Shown here: piece by piece, positions 34,754 through 47,720 of the stretch
How positions within the stretch are numbered: position 1 is the first letter of the stretch
Layout of the letters: each line of letters starts with the position of its first letter
Assembly (NCBI RefSeq): GCF_025766255.1
Contig: NW_026516667.1
Coordinates: 744,001-808,000, forward strand
Origin: Zychaea mexicana
Taxonomy: Eukaryota > Mucoromycota > Mucoromycetes > Mucorales > Lichtheimiaceae
Direction of reading: 5' to 3'
Length of the DNA stretch: 64,000 nt
Program-made: the position numbers and the translations under genes
Notes under the pieces: model-generated
The model's database searches: none
Seen by the model: only the letters and a program-made list of their open reading frames with translations
What the model was told of the DNA's origin: nothing

Positions 34754-37295
34754 ATGATGGCCGACTTTAATACTGAACCTATCATGCTTCGTCACGACTC
34801 GTCGCTGGCCGCAGCCGATGACAAAATGATGCTCTACCAGGTAATCTATCGCTAATACTTCTTGTATATACCAAGTCTTGCCAAACGGTGATGTCGGGTT
34901 CTATTTTCTTCCTGTCTCCTCCCCTCGCCGCCCCTCCCCTCTCTCCCCCCCCAAAAAAAAAATTACCACTTTGTACATATCCAGCACAAGCGCTCTTGTT
35001 CCCTTCCCTTCCCGTTGCACAAGCACGGCCCACCTCCGCCATGTGCTTTCCAATTGTCTTTGTTTTCCATGTGCATCTTCATATGTCACACGTACAGCGC
35101 ACTTTCCGCAACAACAACAACAACAACAACAGCAGCAGCACGCACCTTTCTCAATGCCCTCCCTCCCCTTTGTAAGCACAAAAGACACAATCCTAAAAAG
35201 ATGGCGCGTGCGCAAGCAGTCCATTCTCTAATTTTTTGCTATATATTTCTTGGCTCTTGGCTTACATCGTTTGGCTCTTCTTCTCTTTTCCATCACTTAT
35301 CCTTTCTTTTTGCTTATGCATCCTCGTCTTTCTCTTTCTTCTTTACTCGTAGCAACAACCAACGTGTTTCCCCGAAGAAGACCGTGGAGACCTCATGATG
35401 GACGTACCTCAGAACCTGGGTCCGGAACAAGTAACTTATGAGTTCCCTCCCAAAGCCCGTTTGCAAGCCCTTGCTCAAATCTATGACAATGACCCCGCCG
35501 ACGACTGCTCATTCTTTGACGAATCGTCATTCACAACCACTTCCACTTTCACCAACGATCTTCGCTCTACCTCTGCATGTTCTTCTCGCCATTCGTATGC
35601 AACACTGTCGCCCCCGGTCGACTACGCGAACGACCATTTGGACCGTTTCTTTGATTCTGTTCTGGATCAAGTGGTTAGTTGTAACAACCCTATGGAACGC
35701 CAACACCAAGAACAGCAAATGCATTGTGACACCAACAGTGACGAAGACGACGACGATAGCTACTTGGTGGACGATGGTCGGTTGTCTCCCTTGGAGTTGC
35801 CTGAGCAAGAAGAGCAAGTACGTCGCGACCGAGAACAGTCGTGTGACTCTACGGCTACAGTCAAGCAACAGGTTGTAGCCGCTCCGTGCTCTTTCCTAGG
35901 CTCTGTACGCGAAGAGCAGCCCCGTCCTCATTCCCATAACCAGTGGCCTGAGCATCATCATAATCATCGTCAAGGTTAATATAGAGTTTGTCAGCTTATA
36001 ATTTGCCAATTTATAGAATAGAAATATTAACGTATCATTGTTTTATTATTTTCGTCATAGGCTTGTACCGTGGTGGCTTCCAGAAGAACAACAGTAGACC
36101 ATCTGCTGTTAATTCAGAAGATCTGCCCGTCTTTTGCAGCGAGTCCGAATTACTGCGACGACCCACCACGTACTCGTCTTCATCCTCGTGCGCAGCGGCG
36201 AGCGACATGACCAACGAATCCCACATTGTGGTGATCAGACTCAGTAAAAAAACTAAAGTCTCAACCCCCATCATCGACCGTTGCCCCAGCAGCCAGACCA
36301 CTTGGAGCAGCGACGAAGGCTATGATGACAACGACGACGTCGACGGTTGCAGCAACAAAGAACTGCCCATCGAGTCTGCGTCCATCTTTCTGCCTTTGTC
36401 CGACCAGGAACAAGAACATTTGATCCACAACGATATACTGCGCAGCGCTGCCGCAGTCAGAATCCAAGCAGCATGGCGCGGATATCGTTTCCGACGACGA
36501 CAACAGCAACAGCAATTCAAGATCAAGCCCAAGCATCGATTGATGGTTGACGTCGTACGTCTCTGTGGCCAAGTCCACCGTCAGCAAATGAACCGTGTCC
36601 AAACCCGTCTGCATGATGTAGAAGACGACCTGCGCGAAGAAACAGCGATGCGGATCGCTTTTGAAAAGGCCATGGAAGACATGACTGTCCTTGTAGACCA
36701 GCAACAAAAAGTTCTGTACGACCGGCTTGAGCAAGAGATCAACATGCGCCAAGTCTATGAGCGCAAAATGGAACAAGCACTGCTTCAAGTCGAGCCTCTC
36801 GAAAGGAATATCCGCAAGGAAGCCAAGGCCCGCAATGAACTGCAAGGCATGATGACACGTGTCCTCGAACAGATGCATGACATGAAGCGAGAGCAAAAGG
36901 CAGAGACCGAGGCTCGCAAGAAGCTCGAGCAGCAATTGTCAGAAGCGCATGCCGAAATTGAAAAACTGAAACAACGACCGACTGCTACTGCTATACGTGT
37001 CAAGCCTGCAGCCGCTACTACGGGTCAACAGCCACGGACAGGATTGACAGTCCATGCTGGTGCACGCAGCGTGTCATCCATGGCAACATCAGTACCTAGC
37101 AGCAAGTCCACCGTGTTACGACGCAACAACGCGGCACAACGACCCACTTCCAGAGCAAGTTCCCGGATGAGCTCTCGGACGGATACCACCACCACCACCA
37201 CCACCCGGACCACCACAACCACAGCTACTGCAGGCACTGCAGCTAACAAACGGTTGATACCGAGGACAACGACTCCTGTGTCTCGAAAGAGATAA
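34754..37295 (+). CDS. IQ-motif coiled-coil protein (647 aa)
   Basis: Exons 34754-34840, 35353-35974 and 36061-37295 join in frame (CAG|GTAATC; G|GTTAAT) to give 647 residues. The N-terminal half is acidic and disordered (MMADFNTEPIMLRHDSSLAA; NSDEDDDDSYLVDDG). Around residue 367 is a clear IQ calmodulin-binding motif, AAVRIQAAWRGYRFRRR. A long coiled coil follows (about residues 400-545, e.g. VLYDRLEQEINMRQVYERKM), then a basic, S/T-rich tail with poly-Thr ending RTTTPVSRKR. The tail resembles microtubule-binding basic regions, so a cytoskeletal calmodulin-binding role is possible; this is inference. A 512-nt first intron and a long pyrimidine-rich leader precede the main exon. Confidence 0.8.
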
Positions 37296-38464
37296 AATTC
37301 ATCATTCATAATTTTCATTTACCACCTCCCCCACCCCTTATAGATACACTTTCTAACTCCCGTCATATTTTTCATTTGTCTTCATTCTCTCTTCTTCCCC
37401 ACCCCTTTCTGCCTTTTTTCTATACTCCTCACTTATTACTTCTTCAAACTCATCCATATTACACATCCTCCCCTCCCCACTCCCCACCAACCCCCCCAAA
37501 ACATAAACAAAAGTGCTTATATCACACATACTTTATGTTGCAATTAGCAAATCTCTTTGTATGACACCCTTTCTTTTCTTCTTTATTTAATAACGTAGTA
37601 AATCATTTTTGATATGAGGAATAAGCTTCTGGAAATTAGTCTCCATTTTTCTGTAAATTTCTCATTATAATTATTAATTGACCTATTCAAAGTTATTCCT
37701 CCTCTGTCTCTAATACTGATAGTAGTAATAAAATTAATAACCCTTCCATACAATTCCTTGTTTGTTTGTTGTTGTAACGTTAGATATGTACATACAGCAC
37801 TGCGTTTACAGTAGCACTTTAATGCAAGCAAGCTGCTGCTGCTGTTTTTTTTTGTTTAGGTCCATAAAAATCAGCCACATACATAGACATGCAGTGCATG
37901 TTTGTATGCTTGTACTTATGTGAGCTGGGTCGTATTATGGGAAGCACGATACAATACAACATAGCATCGTGCCCATACCCTCTCTCGCGAACGCACAAGA
38001 GTGGTATGGTTTCTGCTGCAGCACCTCACTCAAATATATTAAGTGTATCTTAGCTGAGCGACACTCACATATGAAAAGAAGCAAGTTATTACCGGAGATA
38101 GGAGTAAAGAAGAGCGACGGCGATCCAATAGTAGAAGAGTATGCAAGCAGGGGGGCGTGGGTTGGACGTTGTTGATAGTTTCGAGGAGAGAGAGAGAGAA
38201 AGAAAGAGAGCTACGTAGAATGCCTGAAAAGCGCGCCACGGAATCTGTAGTAAGCTGTACATGGGTCGACGGATAGGATGCAAGTCCATGTATGCTGTAC
38301 ACATACAGTAGCACTGGTTGATGAATTTATATTCCTCTTTCTCCTTTTCTCTCTTACTCTTTTTCCTTTTCCCCTTCTCTATCATATCATATCATATCAT
38401 ACATACTGCTTATTTACTCTCTTTCTCTCTTTTCTTCCTCTATCCCTTATATCTGTCAATCGTC
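37296..38464. other. Intergenic, C/T-rich and AT-rich
   Basis: 3' flank of the IQ-protein gene and 5' flank of the next. Polypyrimidine tracts at 37320-37480 and 38330-38450 and a short ATATC pentamer repeat at 38382-38401. No gene seen. Confidence 0.5.
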
Positions 38465-39835
38465 ATGTCAACAACAACAGCTGGCCTACATAGAGGCTAT
38501 TCATGTCCATCACTTGTATCGGCTAAAACCACAAAACCGATCCAGCACTCATTATCTGTGTCGCTGAGTGCATGTCAGCAGCAGCACCAACTTTATCACC
38601 GTCATCACCATCATCACCCCAACCACCAGCAACAGCAGCAGCCACCGCAGCTACAGAGCAAACAAAAGCAGACAATAGACTTGAGAAAAGAAGAATTAGA
38701 AGAAGATGATGACAAGAAACCAACGAAAGAAGAAGAAGCAGTTGTAAATGAGCAACAAGAAGATGATAGTGCCTTTAGTTTGTTGACTGAAGCCAATCTG
38801 AAAGAGCACACCACTCTAGTATGTAAACAATCTTTTCTATCCATTCCACGTTATTTATGTCTACAATGTGGATGTGTTAAAAAAAGATTTTCTAAATATC
38901 CATTCGAAAACATGGTGCGGCAATAGACTGCTTATGGACGCGAAAGTCGACACCGACGAGTCAAGTGCTATGTCGACTCACAGATGCAGCTGCTGCGTCT
39001 AGAGGCCGAACTAGAGCGGCGACGGCGGATGGAAATACGGTCCTTGGTCCCCCTTGACACCCACTCCTATGACCAAGACGTCATATTATCTGCGAACGAC
39101 TATAACGATGACCATCCTTTCGAAAACAATGACGACGACGATAAAAACAGCAACAACAGCAATCATAGTGAAGATATTCATAACCAGCAACGGCGAAAAT
39201 CATCATCCAAACTATCCTCTTTCAGCCGAGTGCGACGTTGGTTTAGTCTTAGAAAATCCCCCTCCTCTGCATTACGTTCTAATAGAGGAGCAGAACAGCA
39301 ACAGCAACTGGACAAAAACAAGAAAAAATACACGATTTCGTTTGAGCAGTATCAACAAGAAAAGGCTGCGCTTGTAGGCCAAGGCTTGAATGGCTTGAGT
39401 AATCAAAACATTGCTCGAGCTTTAGGCGCAGGTGGATTGGCTTCGTTGGTGTTTTCGCCTTCTCCATCACCTGCTGACGAAAGCCAGATCACATCGGTTA
39501 TTACTACGACTGCATCGCAACAACAGCAGCATAATCATCAGAAACGGGATTCGGGAGTATCGCTGTTCTCTAGATCCACTAGCAAAAAAGGTGGCAGTGG
39601 TAGTGGTGATCGGCAAATGGTACCAGGACAACAACAACAACAACAGCACAACAGCCACTCGGGTATCAGTCGAAGTAATAGTTTTGTTACGGCACGGTAC
39701 CCCAAGATGATCCATCTAAAGGCCCTTCGAGGCGCGGCAATCCAAGCCTTGTCGTCTGATTTCTCGTTGGGCGAGGAAAGCATTTATTGCTGTACGAATT
39801 CATCTGACCTTCCAAATTGCTGCTGCCCGCGGTAA
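38465..39835 (+). CDS. Unrecognised low-complexity protein (420 aa)
   Basis: Exons 38465-38818 and 38927-39835 join in frame across a 108-nt intron (GTATGT donor, CTAAAT branch-like site, CAATAG acceptor); read without splicing the frame hits TAG at 38924-38926. Start MSTTTAGLHRGYSCPSLVSA, then His/Gln tracts, an acidic Glu-rich stretch, a basic coiled segment (MQLLRLEAELERRRRMEIRS), RVRRWFSLRKSPSSALRS, a compact stretch (NGLSNQNIARALGAGGLASL), more Gln tracts, RYPKMIHLKALRGAAIQ and a Cys-rich end. The WFSLRK/SRSNS elements look like kinase target sites of a signalling or cytoskeletal regulator, but no domain is assigned. Confidence 0.7.
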
Positions 39836-40398
39836 CTTTTTTTCTCTCGCTCTCTCCTTAATACACACAACCCCATAGCACTTGCACACATCACACCATC
39901 ACACACGCATTCAAACACTTCCACACACTACTTGACTAACTCTTCTCTCTACTAACCCCTACTTTTCTGCATATTCCGATGGGGTATGTTTCCCATCCCC
40001 TTCTTCTTTTTTATTCAGCATCTTCTTAAATTAACCTCCCCCCCCTCACAAAGTCATTTCACTTTTGTAAATTTTCCATATTACACTATCAACTCTTCTT
40101 CACTGGCTGTTTGTAATATAAGAATAAAAGAAAAGCAACAGTAGAAGAGACAATTTTTCTCTTCCACACAAAGGAGACAATCAGTCAATATTTAAAGAAA
40201 AGGTAAAGGAAAAGTTATTATCAAAACAACATGGTAAATTAGAAAAATCAATAATATGTATATTCTATTTCCTCTCCCTTTTAAAAGTAATATAAAAATT
40301 TATATCAAAGAAGCATCTACAGCAAATTATTATCGCCATTCTCCTCCGTCGTCGTCATAGTGAAGAGCCGATAGCTCCCTCTCCCCGCTTTTTCCTCC
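39836..40398. other. Convergent 3' flanks, no gene
   Basis: AT-rich sequence with several polyadenylation-like AATAAA/AATAAAAG words, between the low-complexity gene (plus) and PP5 (minus). Confidence 0.5.
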
Positions 40399-42734
40399 TT
40401 ACATGCCAAGCATGCCGCCGAATTGACTGGCGTACTGCATAGGTCGAACTTGTGGATGTGGCTATAAAACACATAACAGATGTTTTTCAATATATGATAC
40501 TATTTTTCTTTGCTGAGGGTTATGACTAAAACGTACCACATGCTCGAATGTAACGTAGTCTAATTTGATATCTGGTGTGATATTGATGTATGCACCTTTG
40601 TTTCCTACCGTATCGCTATATAAGGACGCATCAGTAACCAAATTTCGATCAGAGTATGACCCGCTCCGCCCGGCCGAGTTTAAACAAAGCTTACCAGTAA
40701 TTGGGTGCAGAGAAGACAGTAACACATTTGCCATCATGCTCAATGACATAGCCATTTTCCTTGACTTCATGACTACGTATCAGCATATCCAAGTTGTTTC
40801 GATCCAAAAAGTTCTTTGTCACATCAGGGCCAAATTGAATGCCAACACCACGTTTACTTGCTCCTCGTCCAGGTTCTGGCTGAGGATCCGACCACAAAAG
40901 CTCACACATCAATCCATCTGTGCCCGGCTGTCGTTGCCCTAATCGATCAATCTTGCGGATATCATCTAATGTGACATCGTCCTTGGAGAACAGACCACCA
41001 TGTACGACAAGAATCTTGTGGCCAATCACGTGTGCCAGTGGCAGTGCATTGAACGTTTCCGAGAACAACTAATATGTAACATGCTGTCAAAAAAAAACCG
41101 CCGTCCTTCTTTGTTTCTCTTTCTTCCTGGCTACAAGAATTAGATACCTTGAACATCATCTCACTAAACTTGGCCTTGACTTCACCTTCGAAACCATACA
41201 CCTTGTTCATATTGTCTGTCTCGTGATTACCACGTGCAAGGTACAATCGCGTAGGATACAACCACTTGTATGCAAACAAAGTAAGAATGACTTCCACAGA
41301 GAAACTGCCACGATCCACGAAATCTCCATTAAACAAGTAGGCGTGGGTGTCGCTGGGATAGCCATTAGTCTCAAAAATATTGATGAAATCGTAAAATTGG
41401 CCTAGAGCATTATTATATAAAAAAAGAGCAAGTCAGAATAACGACGCAGTTGTTGGAGGGTATTTCGAAGTTGTTTCTTTACCGTGAACATCGCCACATA
41501 CGGTCAAGATGCCATCGTCAGGTACACTCACATCGATCAGCGACGGTGCTTCCAACATCATTTTCCAAATAGTCACAATGATCTATTGATACAGGAAACG
41601 CAACCCCCAAAGTTTAGTATGACTAGTCTAGTCCAAAGCCCAATCAATGAAAAAGGTGTACCGCAAAAGCATATTTCTTGTGGATCTTCTTTTGGTTCTT
41701 GAACCGCTCAATCATTTGCGAAACAAAGTCTGGTGTGATTTGTATTTCGTCTTCGATTTCCTCGAGTTTGGGACCATCGTATGAACTTTCAACCACTGTC
41801 AAAAGTAAACGCGTCAATGAGCGAAAAACATATCTTCCCCAGACGATACACGCACTTGCATAGAAACCCTTCTCCTTCTTAACATACCTATGCTATTTAC
41901 GTCCAATGTTTCTGCGACACTTGGGGTACGATCATCATGCTAAAATGTAGCCACCGTTGGATCAGAAAATGGGTAATACCATATCAGATGTTTTCCCCTT
42001 TACCTCGATCGCCTTTTCAAATTCGATACGCTTCACGATCTTGGCGCATTCATCCAATTTGGATTTGGCATCTTTATCACCAGGTGCACGTTTGGATACC
42101 TAGCTATGTTTTTTAATAACTGAGCACACAATTGCACCCTTGCTATGCACATATACCGTACCACTCTCAAATCCTTGAGTGCTTCCTTGAACTTGCCCAA
42201 AGCCATATTGGCAGTTGCGCGGCGGTAATTGGCCTATCAAAACATATACGAATGTGTCAGGGAGAGCTTTTATACGCAATTTTTTACTGATTTTATTCTA
42301 TTTTTGCGCAATTTACCTTCGTCAAAGCGGGATCGATTTTCAGTGCTTCTTCGGCATCGCTATTTGACATTTTGTAGTATAAGTACAGTTTACCAGTCCC
42401 TCCATTCTTATAATGATTAGCAAAAATGTTAAAAGTAACACAAACTCACGAAATGGCATAACCATAGGCCTCTAACTTGAGGTGACAAAAAGCACGGTTT
42501 GTGTAATACGCGGCGACGGTGGGGTTAAGCTCAATTGCAGCAGTATATTTTTCGATCGCTTCAGGAAAATGCTTTTCTATATATTTGTTAATTTCGCTTG
42601 AATTAAAGCGTTCTTCTCTCTAATGTCCTTATTGTTCTTCAGAAAGAGAGAGATATATGTATACCAGCAAAAAGCTTGTTGGCTTCAGCCTTGATCTGAT
42701 CTGCCTTGACTCGATCGGATTCAGACACAGTCAT
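40399..42734 (-). CDS. PPT1: Serine/threonine protein phosphatase 5 (TPR-PPP)
   Basis: Twelve exons: 42734-42665, 42576-42450, 42359-42317, 42233-42162, 42099-42004, 41939-41888, 41795-41662, 41582-41483, 41401-41148, 41068-40695, 40615-40537 and 40461-40399. They give 487 residues. PP5 is an Hsp90-associated phosphatase: the N-terminal TPRs ([48 protein letters not shown]) bind the chaperone and autoinhibit the C-terminal PPP domain. Metal-binding and catalytic motifs are intact: [34 protein letters not shown] and SAPNYCD. The C-terminus FGGMLGM matches the family. Exon 4 appears to use a GTACGG donor, the only choice that keeps frame. The gene is divergent from the V-ATPase subunit d gene. 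Confidence 0.96.
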
Positions 42735-43522
42735 ATTTTTTGGGTTAGTGAAAGAGAGAACGGAAAAGGTACAAGCAAAATCTCCTCCACACTTTTTTTT
42801 TTCTTTTTGCTCTGTGACACATCAAGACGTAGAGTGTACTCCGCTAGGCCAAATCATCAGACAGGCCGCATTTTGGATAGAGGAAACGATGGATTCTTTC
42901 CATGACAAGAGATATAAGCCCTTTGTTGCATTTGACAACAAAAATTGAGAGACTCGTGCATGAAAAGAAATTCAGGAGAAAGGAAGGTGATCTGTGCTCC
43001 ATCGTCATACTATTATTATTATTCTTGGCGATCCAACAGCGAACTTTGTACTAGCTTGATGCCGATCAAGATACCCCAAAGCGGGCATGAAGGAAATGCT
43101 CTAAGGCTAGTTCGTCAAAAGATGTAATCAGATTCCTACCGTTACTTCATCAAATCGCTGTTCTCTTATGAGATATGTAGCTGGTGTGCGTACTGCCATC
43201 AAGAGTATCTCAAAAAACACAAAAAAAAAGGACATATATAGTGATAAGTACGGATATTTCAGCTTTCCATAATACTATCGGACAGCTGTTTTGAAAAGCA
43301 TCTATTTGACATGGGAAACATGTGCCATGTTATTACGCCACACAGAACAATGTGTAGAAATCTCAATCATTGCTCTCTCTCTCTCTCTCTCTCTGCGGAT
43401 CGGCGTTTGAATAGTTATGCGTAGGCGTTGCTCCGTGTTTCGAAAAGCTTGCCCAGCCGTCGTTCGTCTTTACATACTTCGAACTCCCGTAAATTCATTT
43501 CCTCCCTTCATCTAACCCCACC
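42735..43522. promoter_or_regulatory. Divergent intergenic region PPT1 / VMA6
   Basis: 788 bp between two outward-facing genes, so it must hold both promoters. A CT dinucleotide run lies at 43374-43394 about 130 bp upstream of the VMA6 ATG. No specific factor site is claimed. Open stretches at 42657-42948 on the plus strand are antisense to exon 1 of PPT1 and are not supported. Confidence 0.45.
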
Positions 43523-45011
43523 ATGGCGTCCGCACTTTTCTATAACGAAAACGACGGTTACATTGACGGCATTCTTCGAGGTTACTTTTCTGGTATTCTC
43601 AACCAGACTCAGTACCTGAACTTTACTCAATGCGAGACTTTGGAAGGTTAGTTTTCATTATTTTTCCTCGGTGACGAAAAACAAGTGACACCATTCAGCA
43701 ATCTGTCTCTCTCTCTCTCTATATATATATGTTATTATTATATCTAATTCTTCTACACGCACACACACATATACACATGTGTATAAATATACGCGCTTGA
43801 AATATAGATTTACGCCTTCAAATTGGTGCCACGGATTATGGCACGTTGCTGCAAAACGAACCTTCACCACTCGCGACATCGACCCTGACGGAACGATTGA
43901 CAGAACGATTGGTTGAGGAATTCAACTATATTCGAGCTACTGCTGTTGAGCCTTTATCCAAATTTTTGGACTATATCACGTAAATATCTCTATAAACTGA
44001 AGAACAGGGATTTGGTGAGCAAGAAAGGTGATATAGAAGGGCAGCTTTCTTATTCAAGGGTATATGTGCTTTGTACGATAGGTATCAGTACATGATTGAC
44101 AATGTCATTTTGCTCATTACCGGTACACTTCACGAACGCGATACCCATGAACTGCTTGAACGTTGCCATCCACTGGGCAACTTTGAATCGATGCCCGCGT
44201 TGTGTGTTGCGACGACGGTGGCGGAACTGTACAACACGGTGCTTGTCGAAACACCGCTGGCCCCTTACTTTGCCAACTGTTTGAGCGCGCAGGATTTGGA
44301 CGAGCTCAACATTGAGATTATTCGCAACACATTGTACAAGGCCTATCTCGAAGATTTTCATGCCTTTTGCCAAACTCTGGGTGGTCCTACGGCTGAGGTC
44401 ATGGGCGATATCTTGCAGGTAACATATGCCCCCCTCTCCTTTGATGATTGGAGTACCTTTTTTTGTATATTATAAACGAAAATGCAATTACTAACGAACG
44501 GGACTGAATTATATACCAGTTTGAAGCAGATCGCCGTACAGTGAACATTACAATCAACTCGTTTGGCACCGAGCTGCCCAAAGAAGACCGCAAGAAGCTG
44601 TTCCCCACCATTGGCCGCTTGTTTCCCGAGGGCAATGCCAAGCTTGCTGTTGCTGATGAGTTTGAACAAGTCAAGGCCACGTGTGAAGTGTTTCATGTGC
44701 GTTTGGGTTGATAGTTTAACATCGTTGGAGAATACATAAGAAGAATATAAGACTAAATAATGTGGGTTGCTTTGACTTAGGATTACCGGCCCTTCTTTGA
44801 CGTGTCGACGAGTGGCAAGACGTTAGAAGACAAGTTCTTCGAGCATGAGGTGTTCCTGAACCGACTTGCCTTCCAACAACAGTTCAACTACGGCGTGTTC
44901 TACTCGTACATCAAGCTCAAGGAGCAAGAGATTCGAAACATTGTGTGGATTGCAGAATGCATTTCGCAGAACCAAAAGGATCGAATCAACAGCTATATCC
45001 CGGTCTTGTAA
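43523..45011 (+). CDS. VMA6: V-type H+-ATPase subunit d
   Basis: Exons 43523-43646, 43808-43979, 44082-44418, 44520-44696 and 44781-45011 give 346 residues, the usual length. Subunit d caps the c-ring on the cytosolic side of the membrane and couples it to the central stalk of the vacuolar proton pump. Seen: [115 protein letters not shown], and the C-terminus [20 protein letters not shown]. All are typical. Intron 1 holds CT and AT microsatellites at 43707-43728. The identification is firm. Confidence 0.97.
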
Positions 45012-45480
45012 GCCTTCCCCTACCATCATCTTCACCGCCCTCATGTCTTTTCTTCATTTTGTCTTGATATTCGCCTTTGTCTTTTTTTTCCTATCTCACA
45101 TAAAAAGAGTTGATATAAACTTCTGGAGAGGAACAAGCCAGCACCAGATATTGTGTGTGGGAAAGAGAGTGAGGGCAAACAAACAGTGCCACGTTCTGGT
45201 AACATGAAGATATGCAGGTTTGAAAAAAGCTGGGGTTATTATGGGTGGAGGAGGTGGTACATATGCCTCGAGACCCCAAGCCTATATTCATGCACAGGCC
45301 AAAAAGAAAGGCGCCACTCTGTCTAACTCCCTTTTGAGTTGTTCGAGGTGATCTCTTTTCTTCTTTCCTTCTTCCTTTCATTCATTCTTTTTCCCTTGCC
45401 CTCCTTCTACTCCCGCACTCTCTCTCACTCTCTCTCACTCTCTTACACACACACACAATCGTATCAGCTTGTCATTCAAC

Positions 45481-47720
45481 ATGGACGCTATCAACATGTC
45501 ATTGCAGTCCCTCAATCTTGGAACGTCCAAAACAGCCCGTTCTCAGCAACGACAGCAGCAACCATCACCGCCCTTTTGTTACAGTGAGCAACTACCACCC
45601 TATCATTTTCTATACCACTATCCACCTCCATACTTTGCCCCTCCACTACCACCACCTGCTGCTGCTCCTACAGCTACTACTACCATGACAGCAATTGGTG
45701 CTGCTGCACCCTCTCCACCAAGTATCGTACCTGTTGAAGATCAGGACGACGATCTTGAAATAATCCTGACGGATGACTCTTCTTCATTGAGCTGTGCTTC
45801 TGGTAATGATCTTCCAACTTGCCTATTTCTGCTACAGAGGCCGAGCTTTGTGGCTCCATGAAGTTTGCCTTTTTGCTAATACTAGCCTGCTTGCAGCTTC
45901 CAACCACAGCGACAGCTGCAGTAGCAGCAGCTACAGTGATGACACTAACACCAACGACGACAGTGTTAACAACTTGCAACGGCAATTGGAGTATTATTTT
46001 TCGAGGTAATGTATACCGCGTCATATAGAGCTGAAAGCTGAGAGCAGCAGTGGCAGTAATAAATGCAGCAGTCAGATATCATCATTGGTGCTACGTTACT
46101 TCTCAGGGAAAATAAGTGTGGAGAAAAACAGCAGAGATGAGCTCCATCACTCGTCCAACTAAATATTGATTTTGTGGCCTCAAAAAAACTAGACACAATC
46201 TTGCGAATGATATCTACCTAGGTAAGATGTGTTTCGTGTGCACACGCAAAGGGTCGATCTCAACAAACAGCACATACTTAGCGCGAGTAGCATCCATGTA
46301 ACTAATCCATCGCATATAACTACAACAACAGTATCACAGATGGATCCTGATCTCTACGTTCCCATTACTACGATTGCCAACTTTAACCGTGTCCAGCAAT
46401 ACACCACCGATCTCGATGCGGTAGCCCAGGCCCTGAAACAATCACCTTATGTTATCGTCGATGAAACTGAAACCAAGGTCAAACCCAATATCTCCACATC
46501 AGCAGAGCGTACCACAGTTATTCTTAGAGAGTTACCCGAAGATACGTCCGAAAAAGTATGAATTATCCTTTTTCCTATTATGCATCATTGAATTGGAGGA
46601 AGCCAGAGGAGGGGGATGAATAAGGCATAATACCTGTACACAAAAGCCTCCCTATTCGAATATCTTCATCTTTTAAGTTCGGTGCTTCGGAAATGAGCAG
46701 CCAAAAAGGACTTACATTATTTGCTACTATCATGAACATATCACTCGTTGACTTTTAATTATTAATATTATTATTAAGGAAATCAGCGACTTGCTACGCG
46801 ACCTCGAGTCACCACCAGTGAAAAGCGTCAGGCACGACTTTGGAAATATGTGGTACATCGTCTTTGAATCTGAAAAAGACGCATTGAAGCTCCTTTGTGA
46901 TATCCGTGGTCGCATGTTCAAGGGGAACCAAATTGCAGCTCGCATGAAATCTGTACCTGCCATTCACAACGTGTAATGTATATTTCTCTACATATCACCA
47001 TGATCATCCCGAACAACAACAACAACAACAGCAACAATACACTCTCTCTTCTATTTTTGGATGACGAAGTGCTGCCCTCTCTTTTTTCATTAAAAGTTCC
47101 AACAATCCGAGCGCTACACGCAAAATGCATTCGCTAACCTTATCTTATTAAATCGACCTCCTTATTTTTTTCTGTACATACACAGTCTCGAAACTATCAC
47201 CCGCCGACAGCAGCATGATCATCACCATCATCAGCCATATTCGCGCTATCAGCAGCATCAGCATCAGCCACACTCGTCGTTACTATCGGGGTCAAGTGTT
47301 AGTACCGTGGAGGAACAATTGAGGATGGACGAGACAAAAGTGTCGATCAAGAAAAGTAGTAGAAAGGATAACAGAAATGGCTGTCAACAAGGCAAGAACG
47401 GATCAATAAGACAACGACGACGCGGCGGGAGAAATCACAAAAGGAAGCGAAATCAGGGCAAAAACAAGGACGCGTCCGCCACTGATAACGACAATAGCAG
47501 AAACTTTCCTCCACTCGCTGCTGTTCCTTATAACGCTCAGGAAGAAAAGGTCAACACCGCCACCACCACCACTACTGCTAATACTACTAGTACCTCCACT
47601 GCTGCTACTGCTGCACGTATTCGCCGGTCAACGTCCTTATCATCAAAACAAAAACAGTCGGCCCCAAGTGTACTAACATACGCTGCTATTGCCAAAGGAC
47701 ACCAACAGCAACAGCGATAA
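45481..47720 (+). CDS. La-related protein of the LARP4 type
   Basis: Exons 45481-45802, 45897-46005, 46193-46221, 46332-46555, 46779-46972 and 47186-47720 give 470 residues. An N-terminal P/Q-rich region is followed by a La motif (LQRQLEYYFSRHNLANDIYL, then MDPDLYVPITTIANFNRVQQ) and directly by an RRM (RTTVILRELPEDTSEKEISD; MWYIVFESEKDALKLLCDIR; GNQIAARMKS). The La-motif/RRM pairing and the short linker match LARP4/4B, which in animals bind poly(A) and PABP and stabilise mRNA. The C-terminal half is basic (RRRGGRNHKRKRNQGKNK), with Thr/Ala tracts, ending SVLTYAAIAKGHQQQQR. A 29-nt micro-exon encodes part of the La motif. RNA-binding function is inferred from the family. Confidence 0.92.

Noticed and set aside
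34901..35224. Minus-strand ORF with a poly-Cys run
   Set aside because: It is the reverse of a CAA/CAG microsatellite inside the first intron of the IQ-protein gene.
36035..36935. Minus-strand ORFs of 88-224 codons
   Set aside because: Antisense to the IQ/coiled-coil gene; Leu/Val-rich shadows of its Gln/Glu/Lys-rich frame.
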